Shown one piece after another: positions 26,902 through 35,006 of a DNA stretch of 64,000 bases. Under the pieces are notes generated by a model. The model saw only the letters and a program-made list of their open reading frames with translations, had not been told where the DNA came from and did not search any database. The DNA is from UBA5951 sp009936885. Lineage in GTDB: Bacteria; Pseudomonadota; Alphaproteobacteria; Puniceispirillales; Puniceispirillaceae. How positions within the stretch are numbered: the stretch's first letter is position 1; every line of letters starts with the position of its first letter. A program made the translations under genes and the position numbers. The DNA lies in the NCBI GenBank assembly GCA_937996625.1, contig CALKVA010000011.1, positions 1-64,000 of the forward strand, read 5' to 3'.

Positions 26902-27756
26902 ATGTCACGTTTTAAAAATTTAGTAACAGCAGAATGGTTGATTGAAAATCAAGGGCGCAGCGATGTTAAAATATGTGATGCAACTTATTTTCTAGTAACT
27001 CATAACAGAGATGCTAAGGCAGAATATTTAGCAAATCATATTCAAGGTGCAATTCGTTTTGATATAGATGCCATTAAAAATCCTGCTTCTGACTTGCCTC
27101 ATATGCTGCCAACAGCACAGCAGTTTGAAGCGCATATGCAAGAAATTGGCATTAATAATAGTGATTATGTGATTGTGTATGATAACTCCCCCTTTTTATC
27201 AGCTGCGCGCGCATGGTGGCTGTTGCGCATGTTTGGTCATGAGCGAGTTTATGTTCTTGATGGAGGATTAAAACGATTTATCGCTATCGGCGGTAAAACA
27301 GAAACAGGTGCCGGTAAAACGCTGCCCAAATCCGGTTTCAAAGCATCAAACCCGATTGAAACAGATGTTATTTTATTTGATGATTTGCACGCGCAGGTTT
27401 TGTCTGGTAAGGCTGAACAAATTTTAGATGCGCGCTCGCACCCCCGCTTTATAGGCGCAGAAGCAGAGCCGAGAGCAGGCCTTCGTGGGGGTCATATTCC
27501 AGGATCTTGTAATCTGCCAATTACATCCCTTCTAAATTCAAATACAGGTGAGATTGTAACAGACGAGCAAATAAAAAAAAGCCTTGCAGATTCTGGTATT
27601 GATCTAGACAAGCCCATCATTACAACTTGCGGCTCCGGCGTTACAGCAACAGGGATCGCATTAGCCCTAAGTTTAATTGGTGTTACAGGCATTAAGGTTT
27701 ATGATGGTAGCTGGGCTGAATGGGGTGCATCCACTGCTCCGATCTCCACAGATTAA
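26902..27756 (+). CDS. sseA: 3-mercaptopyruvate sulfurtransferase
   Basis: A 284-residue protein with two rhodanese domains. The catalytic loop is TTCGSGVTATG; CGSGVT is the 3-mercaptopyruvate type rather than the thiosulfate type (CRKGVT). The inactive N-terminal domain has VIVYDNSPFLSAARAWW. It transfers sulfur from mercaptopyruvate to thiols or cyanide. Its position next to cysK links it to cysteine turnover; cyanide detoxification would fit the nitrile cluster but is speculative. Confidence 0.93.
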   Translation: MSRFKNLVTAEWLIENQGRSDVKICDATYFLVTHNRDAKAEYLANHIQGAIRFDIDAIKNPASDLPHMLPTAQQFEAHMQEIGINNSDYVIVYDNSPFLSAARAWWLLRMFGHERVYVLDGGLKRFIAIGGKTETGAGKTLPKSGFKASNPIETDVILFDDLHAQVLSGKAEQILDARSHPRFIGAEAEPRAGLRGGHIPGSCNLPITSLLNSNTGEIVTDEQIKKSLADSGIDLDKPIITTCGSGVTATGIALALSLIGVTGIKVYDGSWAEWGASTAPISTD

Positions 27757-28111
27757 TAAAACAGCATCGGTAGCGAATGGTTTTGAAACCCTATCATTTC
27801 CTCCAACTAATAGGTTTTGTACACACATACGGACGCAACAAACAAAGCATAAGTATTTAGCTTGCGCACAAACTAATAGTACTTGTTTAACTTTGGAAAA
27901 CGGCTTTTTGGAATAAGCCCGTATTTTTTTACACAGATAATTGTTGTGTTTTTATGAGTTTGCCTTCCTACGATTTTATCGCTCTATTTAAACCTTATCT
28001 CATTATTCCAAGAGATAAGAGATTAATGATTGGTAAAGCAGACAACGATAAAAAACGAATGATACATTTTTGTATTGTTTCTATATTATTTATATAAATT
28101 TTTTAAGAAAA
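27757..28111. other. intergenic region between sseA and tRNA-Arg
   Basis: Contains a terminator (27901-27930) and a second hairpin, CTTATCTC / GAGATAAG with a 10-nt loop, at about 27994-28020. A 47-codon ORF (27954-28097) is open but lacks a ribosome site and spans the hairpin; I do not call it a gene. Confidence 0.4.
27901..27930 (+). terminator. rho-independent terminator of cysK-sseA
   Basis: The stem CGGCTT / AAGCC(C)G, with one bulged C, is followed by a run of seven T. It lies about 145 nt after the sseA stop, with no other gene between. Confidence 0.6.
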
Positions 28112-28188
28112 TGGTGATCCCGGGAGGACTCGAACCCCCAACCTGCTGATTAGAAGTCAGCTGCTCTATCCAGTTGAGCTACAGGACC
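28112..28188 (-). tRNA. tRNA-Arg (TCT)
   Basis: A 77-nt cloverleaf on the minus strand. The acceptor GGTCCTG pairs with CGGGATC, the anticodon loop CTTCTAA gives TCT, the T arm is GGGTTCGAGTCC, the discriminator is A and CCA is encoded. It reads AGA/AGG. Confidence 0.97.
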
Positions 28189-28418
28189 AGTATATTATTG
28201 ACAATCATGACTTTAGAGTTTTAACGACAAATTGGTTTGGGTTCAAGTGCTTTGATTTAAGCTTTCAATATTGCACCGCAAATAAATTGCCCTATATTTT
28301 AATTTATTTATCTTTTACTCCAGTTTTAGCCAGATTAATTTAAAAGAGTAAATTAATTCATAACATAATCAAAAAAATATTCGATATAATCAAACAGTAT
28401 AAATTTGGGTATGAAAAG

Positions 28419-29696
28419 ATGTTAGCTGGAAATAAATGGGATTTACGACTATTAAAATTATTAAGTGTTTTAATTATTTTAGCCTTTAGCGCTCAAGCAC
28501 TCACCGAATGGATAGACCCTCCAAAGCCAGTATTAATCGATTATACATTAACGCGGATATTACCTATTTTTATGGTCTTTATCTTTGCAGTTATTATGCT
28601 TACCGTAACAAGCCAGCTTTATTCTGTTTATCTATTGTTGGCTATCGTTTTTTTTCATGTTGGATTTAACGGATATTTACTAGGGCATGAGCTTGCTGGC
28701 TTTCGCCTGCCCGTAGATGAGCAAATAGGCACGGGGCGAATGATAGACTATATTTTCATGGCCTTCCCTTCAACGGCTATCTTTGCCCTATTCTTCTCAC
28801 GTTTATGGGCTATTTATTTATGGCTTGGATTATCGTTTTTCAGACCTGTTAAGGAGTATCTGGTTCTCACATCTAATGAAAACACATTTGCTTCAAGTAA
28901 TTGGGCGGAAATTATTTCCAACGGATACGCAATCAACCAATGGGCACTGACTGATAATAGTATGACTACGATACTTTTTATCATTATTGTTATTGCAATT
29001 GCTCACTTTAACCGCTGGGTTATGGGAGCAAACATTAAGACTGAAACGGAAAATGCTAATCTTGGTCGATATTTCTCCCCCGATGTAAAAGAAGAAATCA
29101 AGCATGGGGGAATAGACATCCAAAAGTCAAAACCAAAAGATATGAATGTCGCAGTTCTTTTTACAGATATTGTGAATTTCACTCAACTATCTGAGAAAAT
29201 GAACCCAAGTGATGTTTTAGTGCTTTTATCTGATTATCAATCTATTATGGTTGAAGCCATTTTCGAACATAACGGAACTGTCGATAAATTTATTGGTGAT
29301 GCGGTAATGGCTAATTTTGGAACACCTAAATCCTATGGAAATGATGCTCAAAATGCTTTTGACTGTGCTTTAGCCATGAATGTAAAACTCGAGAATTTAA
29401 ATAAAAAGAGAAAACAAGCTAACCAATTTATAATTGAACACAGGATTGGCATTCATTATGGCACATGTGTGGTCGGAAATATGGGAAGCAAACAGCGGGT
29501 GGAGTTTGCCGTAATCGGTGATACTGTTAATGTGGCTAGCAGAATTTGCAGTGCTTGCAAAGAATTTGATACAAATTTTTTAATTAGTGATGAATTAGCT
29601 CAAATGATAAATTATGATTTACCATCTAAAAAAATATCTGATTATCTTATTCGTGGCCGAAATGAGCCATTAGATCTTGTTAAAATTTATCAATGA
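28419..29696 (+). CDS. membrane-anchored class III adenylate/guanylate cyclase
   Basis: A 425-residue protein. The N-terminal ~210 residues hold about five or six transmembrane segments; a short linker leads to a class III cyclase domain (~243-425). Metal-binding Asp residues are in VLFTDIVNFT and DKFIGDAVMANFG, and the late motif is FAVIGDTVNVASRI. It makes a cyclic nucleotide (cAMP most likely) at the inner membrane. The next gene, 59 nt downstream on the same strand, is a voltage-gated sodium channel, suggesting a shared transcript. Confidence 0.9.
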   Translation: MLAGNKWDLRLLKLLSVLIILAFSAQALTEWIDPPKPVLIDYTLTRILPIFMVFIFAVIMLTVTSQLYSVYLLLAIVFFHVGFNGYLLGHELAGFRLPVDEQIGTGRMIDYIFMAFPSTAIFALFFSRLWAIYLWLGLSFFRPVKEYLVLTSNENTFASSNWAEIISNGYAINQWALTDNSMTTILFIIIVIAIAHFNRWVMGANIKTETENANLGRYFSPDVKEEIKHGGIDIQKSKPKDMNVAVLFTDIVNFTQLSEKMNPSDVLVLLSDYQSIMVEAIFEHNGTVDKFIGDAVMANFGTPKSYGNDAQNAFDCALAMNVKLENLNKKRKQANQFIIEHRIGIHYGTCVVGNMGSKQRVEFAVIGDTVNVASRICSACKEFDTNFLISDELAQMINYDLPSKKISDYLIRGRNEPLDLVKIYQ

Positions 29697-29755
29697 CAAT
29701 TTATAAGCTGGCTTAAAAGTGAAAGCGCAAATATCAAAAGGAAGTTGCACACAAG

Positions 29756-30601
29756 ATGCATGAGGCTAATCCAAACCAGATAACTCAAACGCTTTCAAAC
29801 TTAATAGAAAGCAATCTATTCACGCTTGTAATAACTGCATTAATTCTTATGAATGCAATTACGTTGGGATTGGAAACAGACCAATCTATTACCGCTCGCT
29901 ATGGCGGGTTATTACATTGGATAGATAGAATTATCCTGGTGTTTTTTTCTATAGAATTACTGCTAAAATTATATGTTTATAGATTTCGGTTTTTTCGTTC
30001 TGGTTGGAACTTATTTGATTTAGCAATCGTTGCAATTGCATGGGCACCCACTAGTGGCGCACTTACAGTTCTTCGTGCCTTGCGCATTTTACGAGTATTA
30101 AGACTGATTTCTGTTGTTCCGCAATTACGGCGTGTTATATCTGCTATCGGCCATTCGATTCCTGGAATGGTGTCCGTGGTTGGGGTGCTTGGACTCATCT
30201 TTTACGTTGCCTCTGTTTTAGCAACAAAGTTATTTGGAACACACCCAGATCCAAACATGCAGGAATGGTTTGGCAGTATTGGTGCATCCGCCTACACCCT
30301 TTTTCAGATTATGACACTTGAAAGCTGGTCCATGGGCGTGGTGCGCCCAACAATGGAATTATTTCCATGGGCCTGGTCATTTTTCATTCCGTTCATAATA
30401 ATAACTAGTTTTGCCGTTCTAAATTTCTTTATCGGTATTATCGTTGATTCTATGCAAATTGTGCAAAAACAAGAAGAAACCATAAGTGATGAGGAGAATA
30501 AGCATATCACAATGAGAGAATATAAATTTCTGAAGAAACAACTAGATTTGCTTACAACAAAACTGGGTGAGCTTCAAAATCAAAGTGAAACAGAAAAATA
30601 A
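29756..30601 (+). CDS. voltage-gated sodium channel, NaChBac type
   Basis: A 281-residue single-domain six-helix channel. S1 begins LFTLVITALILMNAI; S4 carries regularly spaced arginines (LRALRILRVLRLISVVPQL); the pore helix and selectivity filter are FQIMTLESWSM, matching the TLESWS signature of bacterial sodium channels; S6 is followed by a predicted coiled coil (~250-278, KFLKKQLDLLTTKLGELQ) as in tetramerising BacNav proteins. It acts in the inner membrane as a homotetramer. A tiny membrane ORF follows 10 nt later. Confidence 0.93.
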   Translation: MHEANPNQITQTLSNLIESNLFTLVITALILMNAITLGLETDQSITARYGGLLHWIDRIILVFFSIELLLKLYVYRFRFFRSGWNLFDLAIVAIAWAPTSGALTVLRALRILRVLRLISVVPQLRRVISAIGHSIPGMVSVVGVLGLIFYVASVLATKLFGTHPDPNMQEWFGSIGASAYTLFQIMTLESWSMGVVRPTMELFPWAWSFFIPFIIITSFAVLNFFIGIIVDSMQIVQKQEETISDEENKHITMREYKFLKKQLDLLTTKLGELQNQSETEK

Positions 30602-30611
30602 TTAACCGAAC

Positions 30612-30785
30612 ATGACTAAACTTATATTCATTTTTCTGATTGTAACGATTGCACTCTTTCTTGGAAGACGTTTTATGCCATCCCTTATTAATTTTTCGAA
30701 ACGCATTTTTATTAATCCGTTTATGCGTTCCATCCTAATTAATGGAATTTTGCGACTAATTCGGTTATTATTATTTAGACGGTAA
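30612..30785 (+). CDS. 57-residue membrane protein downstream of the sodium channel
   Basis: This ORF begins 10 nt after the channel stop and opens with a hydrophobic segment (MTKLIFIFLIVTIALFLG) followed by an Arg/Lys-containing amphipathic remainder ending LIRLLLFRR. There is no clear ribosome site of its own, so translation would be coupled to the channel. No family recognised. Position and composition suggest a small channel-associated or unrelated membrane peptide. Confidence 0.4.
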   Translation: MTKLIFIFLIVTIALFLGRRFMPSLINFSKRIFINPFMRSILINGILRLIRLLLFRR

Positions 30786-30851
30786 ATCGCGCAAACTCTG
30801 TTGATAATTTTAACGCTAAGAAAACTAGCTAGAACAAGGAATGAAAATTAA

Positions 30852-31238
30852 TTGAAGATTATGTGGTGTGCCATCGTTACAGCTTCTTTCTTTAGCAATT
30901 CATCTATTGCATCAGGATTGTTTCTTAACTGTATAATTACTAACGAAATAACAGATACTGGATTTTTTGAAGTAAATTCTACTTTTAACCTTGAAACCGA
31001 TGGCGCTTCCTTGCTGACTATTCGACTACCTCCTGATGGTTCTATTACCCTAAACCAATATTTTGATGTTTATATGGGCCATATATATGCTCATGAATTT
31101 AATAATCTTACCTCAAAAAGTGCTTTTCTTCAGAAAGATATTTTTTCTCCAAAGAAAAACAAAAACTGGTACTTTAAATATATCGTAATAAGAATAAACA
31201 AGTTAATTGGATTTGAAGCTAACTGTTCTGATTTCTAA
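30852..31238 (+). CDS. small secreted protein, unknown
   Basis: About 125-128 residues with an N-terminal signal peptide (to about ASIASG) and two cysteines, one just after the signal (LNCII) and one near the end (ANCSDF), which could form a disulfide. The frame opens at TTG 30852, with AAGGA 11 nt upstream; ATG at 30861 is an alternative. Likely periplasmic. No homology recognised; 59 nt separate it from the next gene. Confidence 0.55.
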   Translation: MKIMWCAIVTASFFSNSSIASGLFLNCIITNEITDTGFFEVNSTFNLETDGASLLTIRLPPDGSITLNQYFDVYMGHIYAHEFNNLTSKSAFLQKDIFSPKKNKNWYFKYIVIRINKLIGFEANCSDF

Positions 31239-31297
31239 TTTGAGCCATCTTAGTAGACAAAATAAAAATATTGATCGAAAGATATAAAGGTTAAGTT

Positions 31298-32287
31298 ATG
31301 AAAGCTATTTGGTACGAAAAACAAGGAGATGCATCAGAGGTTTTAATTTTTGGTGAGATGGACAAGCCTATCCCACAGAATGATGAAGTACTGGTAAAGG
31401 TTTCTTTTTCTGGTCTAAACCCGTCTGATACTAAAAGGCGCAGTGGATTTAGAGGACAAAAGCAGGCTTTCCCAAAAATTATACCACATAGTGATGGCTC
31501 TGGCATTATTGAAGCGGTTGGCAGTAATGTAAATAAAAATAGAGTTGGGGAGCGTGTCTGGCTATATTCAGCACAATGGCAAAGGCCATTTGGAACCGCA
31601 GCAAATTTCGTGTGTGTGCCATCAACCCTTGCCATTCCATTGGCAGATACAACATCTCTTGAAATTGGGGCAACTATCGGAATACCTGCCTTAACAGCCT
31701 ATGCTGGCCTTTTTAAATATTCGAAGCTTAAAGACTCTACCATATTAATTACGGGTGGTGGCGGAAGCGTTGGAAATTGTGCCATTCAAATGGCAAAATA
31801 TGCTGGCGCTCATGTAATATCAACTGTCAGTGGGCCAGAAAAAATGACTGCCGCTCTAAATGCGGGTGCAGATAACGTCCTCAGATACGAAACCCCTCAT
31901 TTTGTCGAAGATGTCATGGATATTACAGCAGGCAAAAAATTAGATCTTATTTTTGATGTGGCATTTGGCCATAATATCGAAGTTAATTTAAATATTATCA
32001 AAGAGCATGGGATACTATCTACCTATGCATCTGATAATAAGAATATCGCTGAAATACCATTTCAGAAATTCTTACAGATGAACCTCTCAATTTATAGTGT
32101 GTTTATGTATTTACTAGAGGATAAAATGATGCAAGATGCTGCTCAATTTATCAATAACTGGCAAACAGATTTAGGTATAAAACCGTTTATTGCTAAGCAC
32201 TATCATTTGTCTGAAACAGCGCTTGCTCATCAAGATTTAGAGTCTGGGGCTACAATTGGTAATATTATTATTGAGTGTCAGGATTAA
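31298..32287 (+). CDS. NADPH:quinone oxidoreductase (zinc-independent MDR family)
   Basis: A 329-residue medium-chain dehydrogenase/reductase. The N-terminal GroES-like fold has FSGLNPSDTKRRSG and HSDGSGIIEAVG; the Rossmann motif is GGGGSVGNCAIQMAKYAGA. The usual zinc ligands are absent, as in quinone oxidoreductases (zeta-crystallin type). It would reduce quinones or enones with NADPH. AAAGG lies upstream of the ATG. Confidence 0.9.
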   Translation: MKAIWYEKQGDASEVLIFGEMDKPIPQNDEVLVKVSFSGLNPSDTKRRSGFRGQKQAFPKIIPHSDGSGIIEAVGSNVNKNRVGERVWLYSAQWQRPFGTAANFVCVPSTLAIPLADTTSLEIGATIGIPALTAYAGLFKYSKLKDSTILITGGGGSVGNCAIQMAKYAGAHVISTVSGPEKMTAALNAGADNVLRYETPHFVEDVMDITAGKKLDLIFDVAFGHNIEVNLNIIKEHGILSTYASDNKNIAEIPFQKFLQMNLSIYSVFMYLLEDKMMQDAAQFINNWQTDLGIKPFIAKHYHLSETALAHQDLESGATIGNIIIECQD

Positions 32288-32289
32288 CA

Positions 32290-32730
32290 ATGTTTAGGAC
32301 TTTGAAACTCGAATATTTAAAATCATTATGGTGTGAGCGCGGTATTTTATTCCTAGTTTTAGCGATAGTTTTGTTATCTAATCCCACCATAGGAAAAACG
32401 GAAACGCTTAACTGGTCTATCGGATTACATTGTAAAAGTAATCTTCCCGATCCAAAGCTAGATAGTTTTTTTATCGTTGAAGAAAAAAAACGCTTTATTA
32501 AGGTTGCATTCTTTAATAATGACATGGTTAATTTCTCTACGCCTCCTATCGCATTATCAATAACACCAAAGGAATTTTATAACCGGCCAGAGGGGTTAAC
32601 AATTAACCGAGAAACCCTTGTGATGAAATGGCGAAATAGCAAAAAGCTGTGCTATCTAAAAGATATCCAGAGTTTAGAGCAACTTGCACAACAACATCTT
32701 TTTCTTTTACTCAAGGCCAATAAACTGTGA
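32290..32730 (+). CDS. small exported protein, unknown
   Basis: About 146 residues, starting at the ATG at 32290 just after the quinone reductase stop (the frame opens at 32275, overlapping it). A long signal or signal anchor (GILFLVLAIVLLSNPTIG) is followed by a domain with Cys near its start (GLHCKS) and near its end (KKLCYL). That Cys spacing resembles the protein at 30852-31238, though I see no clear sequence similarity. No family recognised. Confidence 0.6.
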   Translation: MFRTLKLEYLKSLWCERGILFLVLAIVLLSNPTIGKTETLNWSIGLHCKSNLPDPKLDSFFIVEEKKRFIKVAFFNNDMVNFSTPPIALSITPKEFYNRPEGLTINRETLVMKWRNSKKLCYLKDIQSLEQLAQQHLFLLLKANKL

Positions 32731-32741
32731 GTACCAAATAA

Positions 32742-33383
32742 ATGAAAGCAATTCTACTAGGGTCAATAGGCGTTATAACAGAGACCTCTGAGCTTCAAAG
32801 ACAGTCTTATAATGAGGCATTCAGACATCACGGCCTAGATTGGTATTGGAGCATAGCAAATTATTGTGAATTGCTAAAAAAGCCTGGCGGGTTAAAACGC
32901 CTTGTCACATTTGGTGGGCTTTCAGTTGATATGAATATCATCAAAAAAATTCACGAAACACGGCAGTCCATTTTTAATGCCAAGATTGCGGAAGGATTGT
33001 GCCCGAGAAAAGGCGTGGTAGAGTGCATTAATTTCTGCAAACAGAACAATCTTAAAATTGGGCTTGTAACCACTACCACTCCTCAGATGTTGCAAGTGCT
33101 TTCAAAATCATTAGCAGCAACGATTGATTTTGGCTCTTTTGATTTAATCACATCAAAACAAGATGCTACCAACGAGAAACCAGATTCAGAAATCTTCACT
33201 TTTGCGCTTAATAGATTGAATATTGAGGCTAGTCAGGCAATCGCTGTAGAAGATACCGAGGCTAATCAATCCGCAGCTATGCATGCTGAGCTTTTATGCT
33301 ATTTATTTGCAGGGGAGTATGCCGCAACGCAATATAATATAAATGCGGTTAATACCGTTGAACATATATCTTCTGTTTTTTAA
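32742..33383 (+). CDS. HAD-superfamily-like protein missing both catalytic aspartates
   Basis: A 213-residue CbbY/PGMB-like HAD protein. The normal motif I (FDxDGT) is replaced by LLGSIGVI, so the nucleophile Asp (position 7) is Gly and the acid/base Asp (position 9) is Ile. Motif II (VTTTTP), the motif III Lys (NEKPDSEIF) and the motif IV acid (AVEDTEAN) remain, as does the cap region (ETSELQRQSYNEAF). It is therefore likely to be catalytically dead or reassigned. Convergent with the LLM gene, 18 nt apart. Confidence 0.85.
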   Translation: MKAILLGSIGVITETSELQRQSYNEAFRHHGLDWYWSIANYCELLKKPGGLKRLVTFGGLSVDMNIIKKIHETRQSIFNAKIAEGLCPRKGVVECINFCKQNNLKIGLVTTTTPQMLQVLSKSLAATIDFGSFDLITSKQDATNEKPDSEIFTFALNRLNIEASQAIAVEDTEANQSAAMHAELLCYLFAGEYAATQYNINAVNTVEHISSVF

Positions 33384-33401
33384 TCAAGTTTGATAAGTAA
33401 G

Positions 33402-34400
33402 CTATTGAATTTGATTTTTAATGTCTTTGGCAAACTTTCGAAGCCCCTCTATGCCACCGCCAGCATCTACTAATAGAATGTACTCCACCCCGCCTGATTT
33501 CAGATCGTGTAGACGCTGAACAATCTCATCAATAGTGCCAATTAATGCGCCTTCTAGCGCTTCATCTGACCCTTTATGTATCATTATGCTAGACGTATTT
33601 TTTCCGTCAGGCCTTTGCGATAACGTATCTACTTTAGCACGAGCATTCATTCTTCGTTCAATAGCTTCCATCTTATCTGTTTCGTCTTTTGCAATATATA
33701 ACGCACGAGCCAAGGCAATTTGCCCCTCTGCTCCATTTGATTTATTATCTTTTTGAGCCTCATTAAACACGCGCACTCTCTCAAAAACGGCATCTGCTGG
33801 AGAAAATTGATCAAGCAAAAGATTAGCACCCATCTTGGCAACTGTTTTAATTGATTCTGGATGACCAGCGGCTAGCCAAAGCGGTGGGTGTGGGTCCTGT
33901 GCACATGGGGGTTCCACAATAATATCATTAAAGTTCCAAAACTTTCCATTATAGGACCATCTCTCATTGTTAACCCAAGATTTTTTCATAATTTCGATAG
34001 ATTCATGAAACCTTGGTTCTGCCTCATCCATTGAAATGCCGAAGCTATTAAATTCATTAAATCGGTATCCCTTACCCACGCCAAAATCAAGTCTACCCTT
34101 TGATAAGAGATCGAGCGTCGCTGCCTGCTCTGCTAGTAATACAGGGTTATGCCATGGAAGTGTCATAACAGCTGTTCCAAGCCGAAGAGTGGTTGTAAGG
34201 GCCGATAGGTATGTGAGCAAGTTAAGAGAGGCTGAGACCTGCCCAAAACCTGTAAAATGATGCTCTACTGTAAAACTACTATGATATCCAAGTGCTTCAG
34301 CTTCAACATTATAATTTAGCCATTCATTATAACCAGCAGAACTATCAACATCTAACCCACCGCGAATAGCCTTGGCGCTACCAAATAATCCGAATTTCAT
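33402..34400 (-). CDS. LLM-class flavin-dependent oxidoreductase
   Basis: A 332-residue luciferase-like monooxygenase. Typical segments are SSFTVEHHFTGFGQ, LRLGTAVMTLPWHNP, LAEQAATLDLLSKGRLDFGVGKGYR and PPLWLAAGHPES. It is expected to oxidise a small organic compound with FMNH2. Same family as 9864-10898 but clearly diverged. It stands alone. Confidence 0.9.
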   Translation of the reverse strand: MKFGLFGSAKAIRGGLDVDSSAGYNEWLNYNVEAEALGYHSSFTVEHHFTGFGQVSASLNLLTYLSALTTTLRLGTAVMTLPWHNPVLLAEQAATLDLLSKGRLDFGVGKGYRFNEFNSFGISMDEAEPRFHESIEIMKKSWVNNERWSYNGKFWNFNDIIVEPPCAQDPHPPLWLAAGHPESIKTVAKMGANLLLDQFSPADAVFERVRVFNEAQKDNKSNGAEGQIALARALYIAKDETDKMEAIERRMNARAKVDTLSQRPDGKNTSSIMIHKGSDEALEGALIGTIDEIVQRLHDLKSGGVEYILLVDAGGGIEGLRKFAKDIKNQIQ

Positions 34401-34554
34401 AATATATTTTACCTATTTTCTAGCTAGTTATACGTTAAATGTATAGCGTTACTTTCTAAAATTAATTAACAATTTTACCTTAATTAAAAAAAACCTGACT
34501 TATGTGTTATTTGCACTTCTTTAGATATGCGCCATTCACGCAAAATGTTTGTAC

Positions 34555-34863
34555 CTAGTGAGTCCAAGAAATTTTTCGATCAGAGGAGAAATTATCAGCG
34601 TAGGTTTTAATATTTAGCTTTCTGGTTTGTGGTTTGATCACTTGATAATCAACAGAATGCTTTTGGGCATATTGAATTGCTGCTTCTTTCGTTGAAAAAG
34701 GTATCTTCACCTGTTTTTGAGTATCTCCGCAGGATTGCCAGCCCATTAGGGGGTCCGGAATAGCAGGTGCTTTGCGCGCGAATTCTAAAATCCAATTAGC
34801 TGTTTTAGCGCGTCCAGACTGCATAGAGGTTTTTGAAGGTTTATATATTTTCGCTTTGGACAT
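34555..34863 (-). CDS. complex I accessory subunit, NDUFS4-like (ETC_C1)
   Basis: A 102-residue protein of the NDUFS4/18-kDa (AQDQ) family: KIYKPSKTSMQSGRAKTANWILEF, then DPLMGWQSCGDTQKQVKIPFSTKEAAIQYA. In Alphaproteobacteria and mitochondria it binds the peripheral arm of complex I near the NADH module and stabilises it. It is encoded away from the nuo operon, which is normal. Confidence 0.9.
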   Translation of the reverse strand: MSKAKIYKPSKTSMQSGRAKTANWILEFARKAPAIPDPLMGWQSCGDTQKQVKIPFSTKEAAIQYAQKHSVDYQVIKPQTRKLNIKTYADNFSSDRKISWTH

Positions 34864-35006
34864 TTGTACCTCAAATGTAAATTTAATAGTATGTGTAATA
34901 TGATAGCACCCAGCAATATTCTAGTATTATTTTCAGGATACGAGATTTGAAACCAAAATTAAATATATTCTTAACGTGTCGTTAACGCTTTATCGGGAGT
35001 TTTGGT

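Noticed and set aside
27954..28097. 47-codon ORF between sseA and tRNA-Arg
   Set aside because: No ribosome site, spans a hairpin, and has no recognisable protein feature apart from a short hydrophobic end.
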